A DNA stretch of 64,000 bases from Corythucha ciliata. Lineage: Eukaryota; Arthropoda; Insecta; Hemiptera; Tingidae. Under the pieces are notes generated by a model. The model was not told the origin of the DNA and searched no databases. It saw only the letters and a list, made by a program, of their open reading frames with translations. Both the position numbers and the translations under genes were made by a program. Numbering within the stretch: the stretch's first letter is position 1; each line of letters starts with the position of its first letter. The stretch covers positions 32,364,001 through 32,428,000 of the forward strand of contig CM075943.1 in the NCBI GenBank assembly GCA_038030265.1, in the 5' to 3' direction. This document shows, piece by piece, positions 1-11,457 of the stretch.

Positions 1-1428
1 AGGAAAACAGAGCGACTTCAATGCATTACCAATTATTCACACAGCGGAGGTCACAACGAAGTTGAAACCCAAAATTAGAGACAATCTAGTCTAATACGGT
101 GCACAGATTAGATAGTTTGAGTAACAGCCTGTAGGTAACTGAGTGACTCTGATAAGCACATGGGAGGCTCAAGTTCACGGTAATAATTTTTAATTGTGAG
201 AACTGTTTAGGCACGCAATTGTCCTAACAAAAAACGTATAAGAACAAAAGAACTTGGGCAGACATTAATCACTGCGCATTTTAAGTAATTCAACAAAACA
301 CGAACTCTTTTACTGTAGAGTAGAAACAATGTAGGCTCACACAGTGTTATGGATATATTGCATAACTGGTACACCCGGGAGACATCTGGAACTTCAGTTG
401 TCAATCTTAATCAATACCAATTAAGTACCTAATAAAATAATTCAACCGAAACTTTAAGCTTCCGGAATGTACGAGGATATCACACCTCCATACTTACGGA
501 AATCCTCAACAACAAGAACAGTAGCGTGGATAACAATAATTCGGAAGTAATTCGTGTACATTTTTTAATTAAGTTGATATCTAGCACCGAGTTGTCCCTA
601 CCACTCTGGGGGGGGGGGAAGGGAGCTTAAGTTAAGGTAGGTATTGTTGAAGCCAGTAAAATGGATCCAACATCAACCAAAGATATGCAAACCTAAGGTA
701 TTTTTCAACACAAGATGAAAGACACATGGAAGTAACAGAATCACTCCTCTGGAATTGAAGGGCCAGACATCTCCGACGCTGTAGCTACATACCCTGAGCG
801 AGCTAGCTGAAGAGAAGCTAATTCGGCATATAGACCCCGGGCCTCAAGCCTCAAGAAATCCAAGTTGTTTGAATGAAAAATGGTATTTTCGCCAAGAAAC
901 CGATTTTTTCCTAAACGATCAGCTGTCCCCAAGGGACCGAAAATCAGTGATTTTTCTCTGTAGCTTATTTGTACCGGTCAATCACGGTTTGACGGGTACC
1001 ACTTCGAGCGAACTTTGAGCTTACAAATTTGCCTTCCCAGTCGAAATTATTCACGTTTATTAAAGACCAACAACATTGCTTTGGTACAGTTGAGACGGCA
1101 TTGGATAGGCTTCAACCAACAGGTTGAAGGAGGGGTGTCTGAGTCTGATGATTTTTGCTGCGCCTTCCTCGTGAACAACGTGCTAGGGAAAAATGGCTAT
1201 TTGGTAAAAAAAAAAAAATGTTAGTGATGAACTATTTTATTCGGTAGCGTGAACTGTAAAGCTGGGCGATGAGGATCTTGCGTGGGTCCGAAATAGCGAT
1301 AAAAATAGGTATTACTTTAACCCACTTCTCCGTAACTCAAGAAAAATCCAACGACACAATTTTATAGTGAATCATTTTGCCAGTAATCAAGGTTGATAAA
1401 GTTGATAACAGGGAAGTATTTTTTATAG
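1..1428. other. No gene recognised; AT-rich flank
   Basis: No ORF here has family resemblance or codon structure I can support. A run of G lies at about 608-618 and a run of A at about 1206-1217. A 63-codon minus-strand ORF at 741-932 has no recognisable domain. The left part may be repeat-derived, but no second copy was seen in the window. Confidence 0.5.
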
Positions 1429-2503
1429 TCAAACCTCGAAGAATGTCTGAATGACATACTGAGAGCGGTTTTCAAGATAAGACGCCAAGAGGCGAAGTGC
1501 TGAGTTTGTGACACCAAGTTTTCTCAGCTTAGCAATGATTAACTGGTGGTTGGCGGAATCGAAGGCCTTTGACAGATCAAGGAAGGTCCCAACTGCAATA
1601 CTTAGCGCTTCAAAGGCTTCGAGAATTTTTGAGACGAGGGCAATGATGGCATCACCAGTTGATTTACCCCTACGGAATCCGAATCGAACTGACGATGTAA
1701 GTCCATTGCGCTCCAGATAGTGAACTAACTGGACGTTTATAATGTCCTCCACTATCTTCGAAACGACGGGAAGGATGGAGATGGGGCGAAAGTTGGAAAT
1801 GTCACGCTTGCTTCTTTTTTTTTGTGCTTTGGAACCACCTTGGCTAGTTTCAATGTATCCGGGAAATAGCCTCTTCTGATGCAGTCATTCACTATGTCTA
1901 ATAAGATTTGTGTATAGTGAGGGAGGATGTCAGTTTTGAACAGACTCACGGACAGGCCGTAGCAGTCTCTGGCATTTGAGGATTTCATGTTTAACACATG
2001 CTTACTGAGAGCCTCCACGTTGACAGGCTGGAACTGCGACAACGAGACATTCACCGGCAGCTCGGCGTCAGATGAAAGATCAGCCATAATCATTCTTCCA
2101 TCCTCTGCACACTTGACGAAATACCTATTAAATTCATCAGCACTAATCACGTTGGCGTCGTCACGGGGCATATTTGTGTCTGTCTCGTTCCTGACTACAT
2201 TCCAGGTTGCTTTACAGGCATTGTTAGAATTTTTTATGTAGTCATTGTTCGAATTAAACTTTGCCTGAGATAGTGACGCGTGGTATTCCTGTTTACTTTC
2301 TTGAAGGTGTTCAGATTATCGACAGTGGGGTGCTGTTTATAGACCAGGTTACGGAACGTCATATACAATTTCTTTTGCCTGAATTCAGACGTGTACCAAA
2401 GCATATTTTTATTAACTCGGCTAGAGCAAGACTTTTTCCGTTTCAGAGGGAAGCAATGCTCAGTTATTTTGATGATTGAGTCCAAAAATTGATTATCCAG
2501 CAC
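1429..2503 (-). pseudogene. Non-LTR retrotransposon reverse transcriptase remnant (element 1)
   Basis: Read on the minus strand, three ORFs (2503-2234, 2171-1752, 1752-1429) give the linker upstream of a reverse transcriptase and its N-terminal half. Visible motifs are DCYGLSVSLFK (early RT block), KLAKVVPKHKKK, NFRPISILPVVSKIVED, RFGFRRGKSTGDAI (block 2a) and FLDLSKAFDSANHQL, which holds the first catalytic aspartate. The frame breaks in a poly-A/T run near 1815-1825: the RPIS block is read one frame away from the KKK block. The FADD active-site block and everything after it are missing. Block order and wording resemble CR1/Jockey-group elements. It cannot encode an active enzyme. The N-terminal piece (2503-2234) is lysine-rich and sits where the endonuclease-RT linker should be. 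Confidence 0.85.
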
Positions 2504-2515
2504 CAGGTGAGGAAA

Positions 2516-3950
2516 CTAGACATGGATTGTTTCTTTTTTGAATAGGGTGGAACTCAGTACTGAGCCTTGAGGGATACCTCTTTGTAGCGTGTAAGCGTCA
2601 GACAAGGCGTTTCCTATTCTCACTCTCAATTTCCTATCAGTGAGGAATGATTTTACAAAGGGAAAAATGCGCTCTTGTATACCCAATAGCTGAAGTTGTT
2701 TAGTAATGGCGGCCGGGTCAATTGTATCGAATGCCTTTTTCACATCGAAGAAAACTGCAGTTACATGTTTTCTGTTTAGAAAGGCCTCCTGTATATAAGC
2801 CTCTAAATAAGTGAGTTGATCAATAGTGGATCTGTGTTTCCGAAAGCCGGACTGCACTTTCGTCAGTCTTTGGTAGGTTTCGAGCTTTCAAAGCAGTCTG
2901 TTGTTTACTATTGTTTCCATAACTTCCCCAGACAGCTGGTCAATGAGATTGGGCGATAACTGCCTGGATCGTGCGGGTGTTTTAGAATTGGGATGACTAT
3001 TGCCGTCTTCCATGCTGTCGGGTAGACGGCTTCACTCCATATCGAGTTCAGTAGATCAAGAGTGCTTTCTAGGCCTTCGTCTGGTAGGTTTTTTATAAAC
3101 GCGTATGTCACATCATCTCGTCCAGGGGCTGAATTTTTTGATTCTCCAGTGCTTCCTTCAGTTCTTTCATCGTTATCGCAGCGTTGTAATTATCTTCGAT
3201 GCGTCCACATACTGTCTCTCCTGAGTTTCCTGTTTTGTTTCCGTGAGTGTTTCTTTCTTGGGTGAACATCAAGCCGGCATCTTCAGGTGGAGTTATTCTT
3301 TCACTCACGCTAGTGAAATTCTCGGCAAAGACATTTGCGATTTGTTCAGGGTCAAGTATATTCCTTCCGTCTACTGAAAGTATCTCAGGGGAGTCGGTGT
3401 TACTTTGCGCCAAACCTCTTTCGGCTGGGAGTTACTACTGATAGAAGCTATATACCAGGAATTCTTTTTTGCATTATTTTTCAATTTAATTTCACGGGCG
3501 CGCACTTTTTTGAATTCTGACAAGTTACAGATAACCAGAGTGTGGGATGATTCCTGAATTTATTAAAGTCTTTTTTCTTTTCTTTAACAGCCTATTCACA
3601 TTCACTAGGGATTCCACCAGGGGACTGCCGGGCGGCCGCGTGGGACAGTTTTCGATCGGTTTACAGATTTCGCAGCAGCTGACAGTAGACAATTTGTAAA
3701 CTACTTAACATCTCCGTTGATTTCCTCCAAGGAAATCTGTAGGTGATTGTTCCAGCGATACGCATCCCAGTCAGCCTTGTCTATCTTCCACTTCGGAAGC
3801 ACAGAGGTTTTGGTGCAGGTCATTGGGATCTTCATGATTATTGGGAAGTGATCCGAGAGATGCAAATCTTTCAATGCATACCAATGTAAATCGAGGGCGA
3901 GGTTAGGGGAGCTCACGCTTAAGTCTATGGCGCTGAATATACCGTTAGCG
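2516..3950 (-). pseudogene. Non-LTR retrotransposon endonuclease/RT remnant (element 2)
   Basis: A second, different minus-strand retrotransposon lies directly upstream of element 1. From about 3950 downwards it starts inside an apurinic-type endonuclease: the end motif LHLSDHFPIIMKI is at about 3855-3820. A linker follows (3413-3108), then RT blocks DPGSYRPISLTSCLGKL (about 2970-2920), MQSGFRKHRSTIDQLTYLEA (from 2857), AVFFDVKKAFDTIDPA with the first catalytic aspartate, and RGIPQGSVLSSTLF. The element stops at about 2525, where element 1 begins. Several frame changes and a truncated 5' end make it dead. The wording of the blocks is Jockey-like. The junction with element 1 could be an insertion or a deletion; no target duplication was found. 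Confidence 0.85.
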
Positions 3951-4272
3951 GAGGAACACTAGCGGCGCTAGTGTCGTGTGATAATGAAACGGTACTCCCC
4001 AGTCCCCACAAATGTTATTTTATTTTTAGTGAACGGTTGAGCAAGTTTTGTGTTTTTTTTTACAGTGTCTTTTCGTGGTCAACGTCCATACGTACATTTT
4101 CGCTACATGAACTTCCCCATTGTAGAAAACCTTTGTTGTAGTTTGTAGGCGGTCCATCGGCTCCTTACTCGGCTCAATTGCCGGGCTGATGAGACCAGAG
4201 GCCGTAGTTAGAGTTGTCGGGAAAAACTCACGTGAGGTGGTTGCTATGGCGGGATACTATTATTTACTCGAC
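3951..4272. other. Repeat-derived flank of the 4.27 kb element
   Basis: There is no gene. The segment from about 4190 to 4272 (GTTGTCGGGAAAAA motif, then ACTCGAC) matches in inverted orientation the sequence right of the related element at 7148-7235. It also resembles the end of another element at 8022-8118. It is therefore the outer part of a terminal-inverted-repeat element. Confidence 0.55.
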
Positions 4273-4530
4273 GGTGGATGTACACCAACGATATATAAAC
4301 CTGGATTGCTCACAGCGGACTGGAGGGGCGTGGAGGGGGCAGGTCGTCCCCTGATAAACAATCACCCTGTCCCTCTCCTTGTGTAGTTATGGCAACTCAA
4401 CTCTCTTCCGGTATTTACTTTGAAACTCCACCCCTCTCATATGCTTTGGGAGCTTATTTGATGGCTATTATTTATCAGCAGTGATGAGTAATCCAGTTCT
4501 TTCATATACATATAGTCGGTGTACACCGGC
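4273..4530. mobile_element. TIR element with GGTGTACACC-like ends, copy 1
   Basis: The right end is GGTGTACACC; the left end is a near match (GGATGTACACC). The ~250-bp core contains a GC-rich stretch (GGAGGGGCGTGGAGG at about 4323) and has a near-identical copy at 6887-7147. The cores are in the same orientation in both copies, but the flanking sequences are in opposite orientation (see findings). Confidence 0.75.
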
Positions 4531-4772
4531 CGGGTTCCCTTTCCTACCACGGGACCGCACGGCGCTTCTTTTTTTCGTTCCAATCTGGAGTTCGGGTTTT
4601 TAATGCATACATATTGAAATATTTGACGGTAAAAAAGTATTTTTTTTTCTTTCTTTTCTTTTGGACAGATTTATTTATTCATGTGAATAAGACAGAAAAT
4701 CATTTCTTTATAAAACCCTCCGCCAGAAGACGTTGGAAAGCTATTAAACGAAACGTCGCGAGAAACACACCC

Positions 4773-4915
4773 CAGGGGGCCTATTCTCTAACAACAAGCA
4801 ATATTTTTTTCGCCAGCCTTGTGTTTATTTCATTCATTTGTTTGAAGAAAATTAATGAAATAAACATATGACTTCGAAAAAGCTATTGCTTCGGAGTTAG
4901 AGAATAAGCCCCCAG
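4773..4915. mobile_element. 143-bp hairpin MITE, copy 1
   Basis: Ends are CAGGGGGCCTATTCTCTAAC and its near-complement GTTAGAGAATAAGCCCCC. The interior is also largely self-complementary, so the element folds into a hairpin. An inverted copy of the same length is at 30754-30896. No coding capacity. Confidence 0.85.
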
Positions 4916-6886
4916 GACAGAAAAGACGGCCGTTAAATATAATATAATGGAGACTTTTAGCAACACCCCCGCTAACGCTGACGCAAACGATAAATCAGTC
5001 GTTGCTTGGTTACGAAACATCTGATTGGTTGAAATTGAAAATAAAGTTTCCGGAGGATTTAACGGGAGAGTGCTAAAACTCACTATTGATTAATAGTTTG
5101 CTCGTTATTTGGCAAATACCGCATATGTGGATCCGATTGTAGACATGCGGCAATGACGGATTGCTTTTATTAAGGAAGGATATTATTGTTCAAATACTAT
5201 TTCTTTCGGCAGTAGGTGCAATTTTATTTTTGAAGAGTCCTACTCCAAAATAACGGCCAACAGTTGATTTTTTTGGTGGTGGAGGGTAGAAAAATGGTCA
5301 AAATTTGAAATTGGCATAAAGAATCAAGTGCGGATTCTCAGATAAACCATGTTTTACGCTGAATCGATTGAAAGCAGCATCATGCTTCTTGCATTAGTAC
5401 CAGCGAGCACAGATGAATAATACGGGGAGCGTAAACAAAAAAAATTGCCCATTTTCCCCTCACTAATAGTCCAAATAATTAAGTGAGGAAACAATTGGAA
5501 AAAATCATTCAAGACGAAGAATTGAGGTTTGAAAACGAATGGGGACCTTGCATGAATGCCCGACTTGGGAGAAAAGTATACCGGTGAATTGGCACATGGG
5601 CAGAAGGATATCAACGATTGGTAATGAAATAATAATTCACTATAAATAACGTTCACGAGAGGTAATTGAGGAACAATAATAATATAACATTCACCAAATC
5701 TCTGGATTTTTAAACAACTTTTTGATCGGAAATTTGAAAAGAAGATGACAAAAAGACGCACAAGACTCAAAATTACCGTCTTCAACATACTATATTTCTA
5801 ACCAACAAGAAGAAATTGACACCCCCTCTATTCGACAAATGTCTTTTAATTGAAAATAAGAAAAATAAAAAACAATGTCTCTGACGATGCCTCCAGCCCA
5901 GGATGGCGAAAGCTCGAAAGAAAAAAGAAGCCTGAATCCTGAAAATAAAGTAGTTATAACCCCACTCAAAGTTCTTAAAAATTAGCTTTAAAAAATCCTT
6001 AAATGATTTTAAAGTTTAATATGACCAATGGTATCGTGGAAGAGCCCTCTCCACGAGGAACCAATTCTAGAAAAATGTTCAAGTTCCCCAGTGGAATAAA
6101 AACTTCTACTTTCATTTAATGGTAAAATGGTACTGGCAGCTTGAAAATGTCTGCCGATGATTTTCTTCAAATTATAGTATTTTCTTCAAATAGTCAGAAA
6201 ATTATGGACACTATCCAATTCTTTTGCATCTCCATTAAATTGGACGATTAGAGAGGAGGAAATTTGTACATTCTTTGCAGCTTTGTTCGGTGGCTGCTGC
6301 CAGTAAATTAAACGCGACAGCATTTATGGGGAAACATGATTTTGACCAATTAAATAGTTATTGTTGTGTTTCCCACAATCTAAAAAAAAGGTTCCAGAAG
6401 AATGTAGACCCCGCTTCCAGTCGAAATGGAGAAACTAGCCATTGCAGCTGTGGTATCCAGCAAAGGGCTCGCCAACATACAAACGGAGGAAGCCAAACTT
6501 CAAGAAGGAAAATTAAAATTAATATAAAAACATTGAAATGGTTTCCTGCACTGAAAATACTTTTTTTTTTTACAACACTTGCAAGGGCATAGCTGTTTTC
6601 GGTTGAGTTGTTGTTTTTTAAACTGAAAGTCCCAATTTTTTCTCAAAAAAGAGCACTTTGGTACAACTGTACAAGCAGAAACTTGGCTTTAAGCTTTAGT
6701 TGTCTTTTTTAAGTATTTTTGCTTGTTCAACTGCTCCAAGAGCTACAAAAGGCTCTTAGAAGAAAATGTGAAACTTGTCGTACAAAAAATCCTAAATTCA
6801 CACGTTTTCTGAACAATTTAAAAAATTGGTGGATTCAGAGAAAGAACGTAAGGAGCCAGCGCTGCGGTAGGAAAGGGAACCCGGCC
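4916..6886. other. No gene recognised; scattered repeat pieces
   Basis: No supported coding sequence. The segment at about 5540-5620 (CTTGCATGAATGCCCGAC, GGAGAAAAGTATACCGGTGA) belongs to a dispersed repeat also seen at 13440-13510, 21430-21500 and 24850-24920. The segment at about 6025-6110 (GTGGAAGAGCCCTCT) recurs at 29385-29450. The 105-codon ORF at 6275-6592 has no recognisable domain. Confidence 0.5.
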
Positions 6887-7147
6887 GGTGTACACCAGCG
6901 ATATAAAATAAACCTGGATAGCTCAAAGCGGACTGGAGGGGCGTGGAGGGGGCAGGTCGTCCCTTGATAAACAATTTCCCTGTCCCTCTCCTTGTGTAGT
7001 TATAGCAACACAACTCTCTTCCCGTATTTACTTTAAAAACTCCACCCCTCTCATCCACTTTAAGCTCCACTTGGAGCTTATTTGATGGCTATTCTTCATC
7101 AGCAGTGATGAGCAATCCAGTTCTTTTATATATCGTTGGTGTACACC
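6887..7147. mobile_element. TIR element with GGTGTACACC ends, copy 2
   Basis: Perfect GGTGTACACC at both ends (6887-6896 and 7138-7147). The core is nearly identical to that of 4273-4530 and in the same orientation, with minor substitutions and a short insertion. Its left flank (CCCGGCC, preceded by AAAGGGAA) is the inverse of the right flank of copy 1. Confidence 0.8.
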
Positions 7148-7264
7148 TACCGTCGAGTGTATTACTTCCATGATTACTTCAGATGTGGCGTCCTTGGATA
7201 CTGCTTGCGACATTTTTTCCCGACAACTCTGACTAAGGCCCCAGGGCCGTATTCCGAAGCCGTG

Positions 7265-8010
7265 TGTAAATAAGTCTGTTCGCGGAGAAAAAGTGTAGGG
7301 TAGTGTAGTGTAGAGCAGGTTGGGGTAGCTGGTATAGGCGAGAGCAGCGAGGATTTTTTTTGTTACGCGAACGCTTTCAGAGCAGCCAGTGTAAATTCAT
7401 AACAGCCGTGATATTTTCTCACTCCTGTGCATGTTAGATAAGAGTTATCAATTTATAACAAAAAATTGGAGTAACTTCGGGCAGCCCGGAGTAGCTCTGG
7501 GGGTCAACCATGAGCTAGCGTAAAAATACAGTCAAAACGCGGTATCTATGGCGTTATAACATTATTTGTGATAGAGCGTCCTTAGTTACCGCTTGCGTTA
7601 ATTTTTTAACGCTTGCTCATGGTTGACCCCCAGAACTCATCGCGAACGCCCTACACTCGCTACACTAAGGCACTATAAAACACGAGTAGGTACTGCAACA
7701 CGCAAATCAGCGCCATACTTGGTCCCTCATATGATTATAATTATCACCTGATCTCATTGACAAGTAGGACATTTTTATTTATTTCGACCGCGTTCCGCGT
7801 TTGTTTGCTGTTACGATGACAATTTTTTCATTCATGATATTGTGTTTACGCTAACGACTGAGGGACAAAATATGGCGCCGAAATCCGCGTGTTGCAGTAC
7901 CTGTGTTTTAAAGGTTCTCTAGCTACACTAACTACACTCGTCTGCTCGCGAACGCTTTTCGGGCGCCCGAGTGTACCCTCGGGCAACCTAGTGTAGCTTC
8001 GCGAACAGAC
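7265..8010. mobile_element. TIR element with TCTGTTCGC ends
   Basis: The left end contains AAGTCTGTTCGCGGAG. The right end contains the complement CGCGAACAGACC at about 8000-8010. The interior next to both ends is rich in GTGTAG repeats (complement CTACACT on the right). A separate hairpin MITE (7497-7633) sits inside. No coding capacity seen. Confidence 0.55.
7497..7633. mobile_element. 137-bp hairpin MITE (CTGGGGGTCAACC ends)
   Basis: Starts CTGGGGGTCAACCATGAGC and ends with the complement GGTTGACCCCCAG; the interior is mostly self-complementary. It is an uninterrupted copy of the element split by a retrotransposon at 52889-53315, and so serves as the empty-site reference for that insertion. 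Confidence 0.85.
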
Positions 8011-8021
8011 CTAGAGCCTCA

Positions 8022-8118
8022 AAAAGCGGTTGCTATGGCGGGATAAAGTTATTTCTTATTCGGCGTCCCTGGATCCCGCTTGCGGCATTTTTTCCCGACC
8101 GTTCAGAATAAGGCCCCT
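8022..8118. repeat. End of a TTTTTTCCCGACNGTTC repeat family
   Basis: Contains GCTTGCGGCATTTTTTCCCG followed by a GTTCAGAATAAGGCCCC end. The same end motif with variation occurs at 7185-7240 and, inverted, at 4190-4220. It looks like the terminus of a TIR element family. Confidence 0.5.
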
Positions 8119-8275
8119 GGTGGCTGAAGGTCTGAAGTCGAAAAGGAGACTGGCTCGCACCTTGGGTGCGATCTTCGTAAACATTTATCAGTTTTTCCAG
8201 CTTCAGGCTCCAGCCAATTTTCCGTCAGCGGCAGAAAATGGTCAATTTTTGACGGGTCATATCTCAGGAACTATT

Positions 8276-8418
8276 AGGGTGCGTTTATCAATGCACTTAT
8301 TCTTCGGATACAGCTGGGATAAGTCTGGTTGCTATGGGCCTTTTTGCAAACAATAGTGTAAAGTTATTCGACGGATTCTTATTCCGTGAGATATCAAGTG
8401 ATTGATAAACACACCCTT
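8276..8418. mobile_element. 143-bp hairpin MITE (AGGGTGCGTTTATCAATG)
   Basis: Left end AGGGTGCGTTTATCAATGCA pairs with right end TTGATAAACACACCCTT. Central parts also pair loosely. It directly abuts another hairpin MITE starting at 8419. Confidence 0.8.
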
Positions 8419-8561
8419 AAGCTCGGTGCACACGATGCATTTTTCGAAGCATTTTCACTTGCATGGTGAAAAAAAACATATGATCCCCATCAGTGACCGG
8501 ATGTTTTTTAGAACAGGCAGGCCATCATGCTTCAAAAAAATGCATCGTGTGCACCGAGCTT
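8419..8561. mobile_element. 143-bp hairpin MITE (AAGCTCGGTGCACACG), copy 1
   Basis: AAGCTCGGTGCACACGATGC at the left pairs with GCATCGTGTGCACCGAGCTT at the right, followed inward by further pairing (CGAAGCAT with ATGCTTC). A more diverged copy lies at 9494-9641. Confidence 0.85.
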
Positions 8562-9139
8562 TAGTCTTACGGAGATACAATTGGGCTTAAATTGTCACAA
8601 AATTAGTATATTTCAAACATGCAAAGGAGCGCCATAATCGAAAAGTACATAGTGAGGAAGTAGGTTTGTTCGTTTGTCGTCCGGAGCTTCTCTGGACTGC
8701 ACGAACAGTCCGAAAAGCGTTCTTTTGTAATCCCGAACTACACTGAAAGCGTTCGTTTGTCAAATCTCGGACTGTTCAGTGCAGCACTGTCTACACTGAA
8801 AAATTAGGAGCTTGCTGCTCGAAATGTTATAACCTGCTCAATAATTACCTTTCGTCAATAATTTCCTTCTGAGAAGCGGAAACAATCATAAAGGTAACGT
8901 TTTTGTTACCGTAAGGTTAGCCATTTGCACGAAAAGCGTTGGGTTGCTTTAAAGAGATGACGTAAATCCCGGACTGCTCGAACTACAGGGAAGCCGACAT
9001 CGGGGCTAAAGAGGTTATATTTAGATGGACTGTTATCTACCCAGCCCTCCCATGCAATCTATGCAAATCGTGATAAGGTAACCCTTGTGTAACCTATACC
9101 TACATAAAAAAAGTTAGCCCCGATGTCCGGAACTCGAAC

Positions 9140-10315
9140 TACACCTAGGGTTGAATCGATACCAACAAAGTATCGATACTTCACTTATTTGAAGTATCGA
9201 GTGGGAAGTATCGAATGGTACTTGGTATCGAATGAAAAGTATCGTTACTCATATAACTTGTTTACAGTATCGTATAAAAAGTACGATATACATATACTCG
9301 GTATCGGTACAGAAGTACCGATACCAAAAGTACTTGGTATTGTTTCAAAAGTATCGATTTAACAAGCTTGTAATAAAACCCCTCCACCACCAACCAACAA
9401 AAGCACTACCATCTCTAATGATTTTTCGAGTCGTCAATCACTACTCCCTTATACAAATACAGATTCATTTTAATTGAAACACAATGTCTACTTGAGCTCG
9501 ATGCACGCTATGCAACTTTTGAAATAGGATTGCCTACCGGTTTTAAAAAATATCCGGTCACTACCGGGGACCATATATTTCCTTTCGACCTCCAAATAAA
9601 TAGCAATCATGCTACGAAAAATGCATAGTGTGCACCGAGCTTATAACTCTCTTACTTAACCGATACTTTTACGATACCGAATGAATATACCCGAAACCGA
9701 ATATCTACTCATTTGAATCAATACCCATTCGATACCAAGTAAAAGTACTCATTTGAAACGATACCGAATCAATAACCATTCGATACCGAGTAAAAGTACT
9801 CATTTGAATCAATACCCGTTCGATACCGAGTAAAAGTACTCGAATGGGTATTGATTCAAGCGAGTAAATACTCGGTATCGAATGGGTATCGTTTGAAATG
9901 AGTACTTTTACTCGGTATCGAATGGGTATTGATTCAAACGAGTAAGTACTCGGTATCGAATGGGTATCGTTTCAAATGAGTACTTTTACTCGGTATCGAA
10001 TGGGTATTGATGCAGTATCGTACTAGTTTTAATCAATACCCATTCGATACCAATTAAAGTACTCATTTCAAACGGTACGTTTCCGATGCCGGGAGTTCAC
10101 GTGTTTAAATTAATTTAAACAAATAAAAAATACTCGGTTTTGATTAAAAAATATCGAATCGTACTCAGTATCGAATGAAAAGTACTCATTTCCCAGTATC
10201 GAGTCAAAGTATCGAAATAGTACTTGGTATCGAAAAAAGTATCGATACCAAAACTACTGGGTATCGATTGAAAATTATCGATACTTTACTCTATTTACTG
10301 GTACCGATTCAACAC
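9140..10315. repeat. TATCG/GATACC-rich satellite with central palindrome
   Basis: The stretch is built from short motifs such as GGTATCGAATGGGTAT and GAGTACTTTTACTCG. From about 9845 to 10010 a two-part unit of 38 + 40 bp (CGGTATCGAATGGGTATTGA... and CGGTATCGAATGGGTATCGT...) occurs twice. The segment 9660-9840 carries the same units in inverted orientation, so 9660-10010 forms a large palindrome centred near 9840. ORFs here are by-products of the repeat. Confidence 0.85.
9494..9641. mobile_element. Hairpin MITE of the GAGCTCGRTGCAC family, copy 2
   Basis: Left GAGCTCGATGCACGCTATGC pairs with right GCATAGTGTGCACCGAGCTT. It is diverged from the copy at 8419-8561 and interrupts the TATCG repeat array. 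Confidence 0.75.
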
Positions 10316-10366
10316 TAACTACACCTGCACCACTACACTGAACAACAAACGAACAGACCTAGTAAC

Positions 10367-10743
10367 ATTAAAAATTAAAATCGCTGGAAACACTTTTTTT
10401 CGAAAGAAAATGACTAAATATGACCAATTGAATATTAGTGCGTAAATGATTGATTTCGATTTATAGCGAAATAATAACACTTGCCAATTTTTTTTGTTAC
10501 CTAAAACGGCCGGTCTGTGACTCGTGACGTAGTTAAGGGGTTATGACCCCTCCCAACCCTCCGCATATTGGATGTTATCATGTTATTGCCCCTTCTTGTC
10601 CATCCCATTCTCTTAAGTCCTATTTTTTGATTTGTGGGAAGCTATTGTGAAGGTCATGCGAATGCTGTTATTACTTCATCAGTCTATCTAGCCTATTTCA
10701 AATGGGTCCCGCAACCCAATAGTTTTAAAAATTAATAGAAAAA
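10367..10743. repeat. Dispersed repeat, shorter inverted copy of 35655-37050
   Basis: The reverse complement matches two separated blocks, 36797-37050 and 35655-35777. Landmarks are ACGGCCGGTCTGTGACTCGT (about 10507) and CAAATGGGTCCCGCAACCCA. The downstream copy has about 1 kb of extra sequence at the block junction, so this copy represents the uninterrupted state. Confidence 0.75.
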
Positions 10744-11176
10744 TACAGGGTAGAACAGGATAAGTGTGACAAAAAAATTGGGTGAAAATAGGCCTCATTT
10801 GCGATCGAAAACACCCCGTAAACCATGAACCGAAAATCAATATCCAACGAGATATGATTTTTCTAACGTTTTTTGAGGCTTGCATCGCTTTTCTTAACTA
10901 AAAGCTAATAGATCGGTTTACAGCTGACATTTGCAACTTTTAACGATGGATTTGGAAAGAGCACACTTTTTTCTGTCAAGATCAGCCATTTTCGACAAAA
11001 TTCAACTCTTTTCTGTAGGCTTGAGAGATGCTCAAAGTTTTGCAAATCGTGGATCTTTAATTTTTCAAAAAATTCAACCCCCACTTCTCTACACTAAATC
11101 TGAGCGTATCGACATCCCATGGGTCGGAAAAACGTCTTTAATTTGTCCTTTTTGAAATTACTCATGAACGTTTTTT
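10744..11176. mobile_element. ACAGGGT-ended repeat, copy 1 (about 430 bp)
   Basis: Begins TACAGGGTAGAACAGGATAA and ends near ACTCATGAACGTTTTTTTA. A near-identical direct copy is at 60777-61215. The left end shares TACAGGGTG with the larger foldbacks at 23312, 26860 and 48122. No opposite TACAGGG terminus is present, so it may be a truncated or one-ended copy. Confidence 0.7.
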
Positions 11177-11457
11177 TACACGTTTCAACACAGTTACAAT
11201 AGATTGATTTTAGTTCAACGGAAATCTTCTTCAGTTTTAGTCTGTTAGAACCATTCATCCACTATTCATTACTGTCGTGATTGATTGACCCGATGTTCAT
11301 AGTTATCATTTTTGGTTTATAAACTTTTTGTTACGTAAACGTTTTCCCAACCGCCAAATTTTAGGACCAAATGTCATGTGGCACTCTGGTGGGAGCAATT
11401 TTCCCTCTAGCTTTAGTGACCACGCGTTATCGGAAGATAAATGACCTTGGTAAGTTG

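Larger units (their letters stand above)
8661..10361. mobile_element. 1.7 kb TIR element carrying the TATCG satellite
   Basis: Left end TAGGTTTGTTCGTTTGTCGT; right end reads ACAAACGAACAGACCTAG, its near-complement. The interior holds a hairpin MITE (9494-9641) and a long TATCG-rich repeat array. The ends resemble those of the 7265-8010 element. No transposase was seen, so it would be non-autonomous. Confidence 0.6.

Noticed and set aside
9140..10315. TATCG repeats as a possible telomere or CRISPR-like array
   Set aside because: Units are contiguous and degenerate with an internal flip, without spacers, and lie within a TIR element far from any end.
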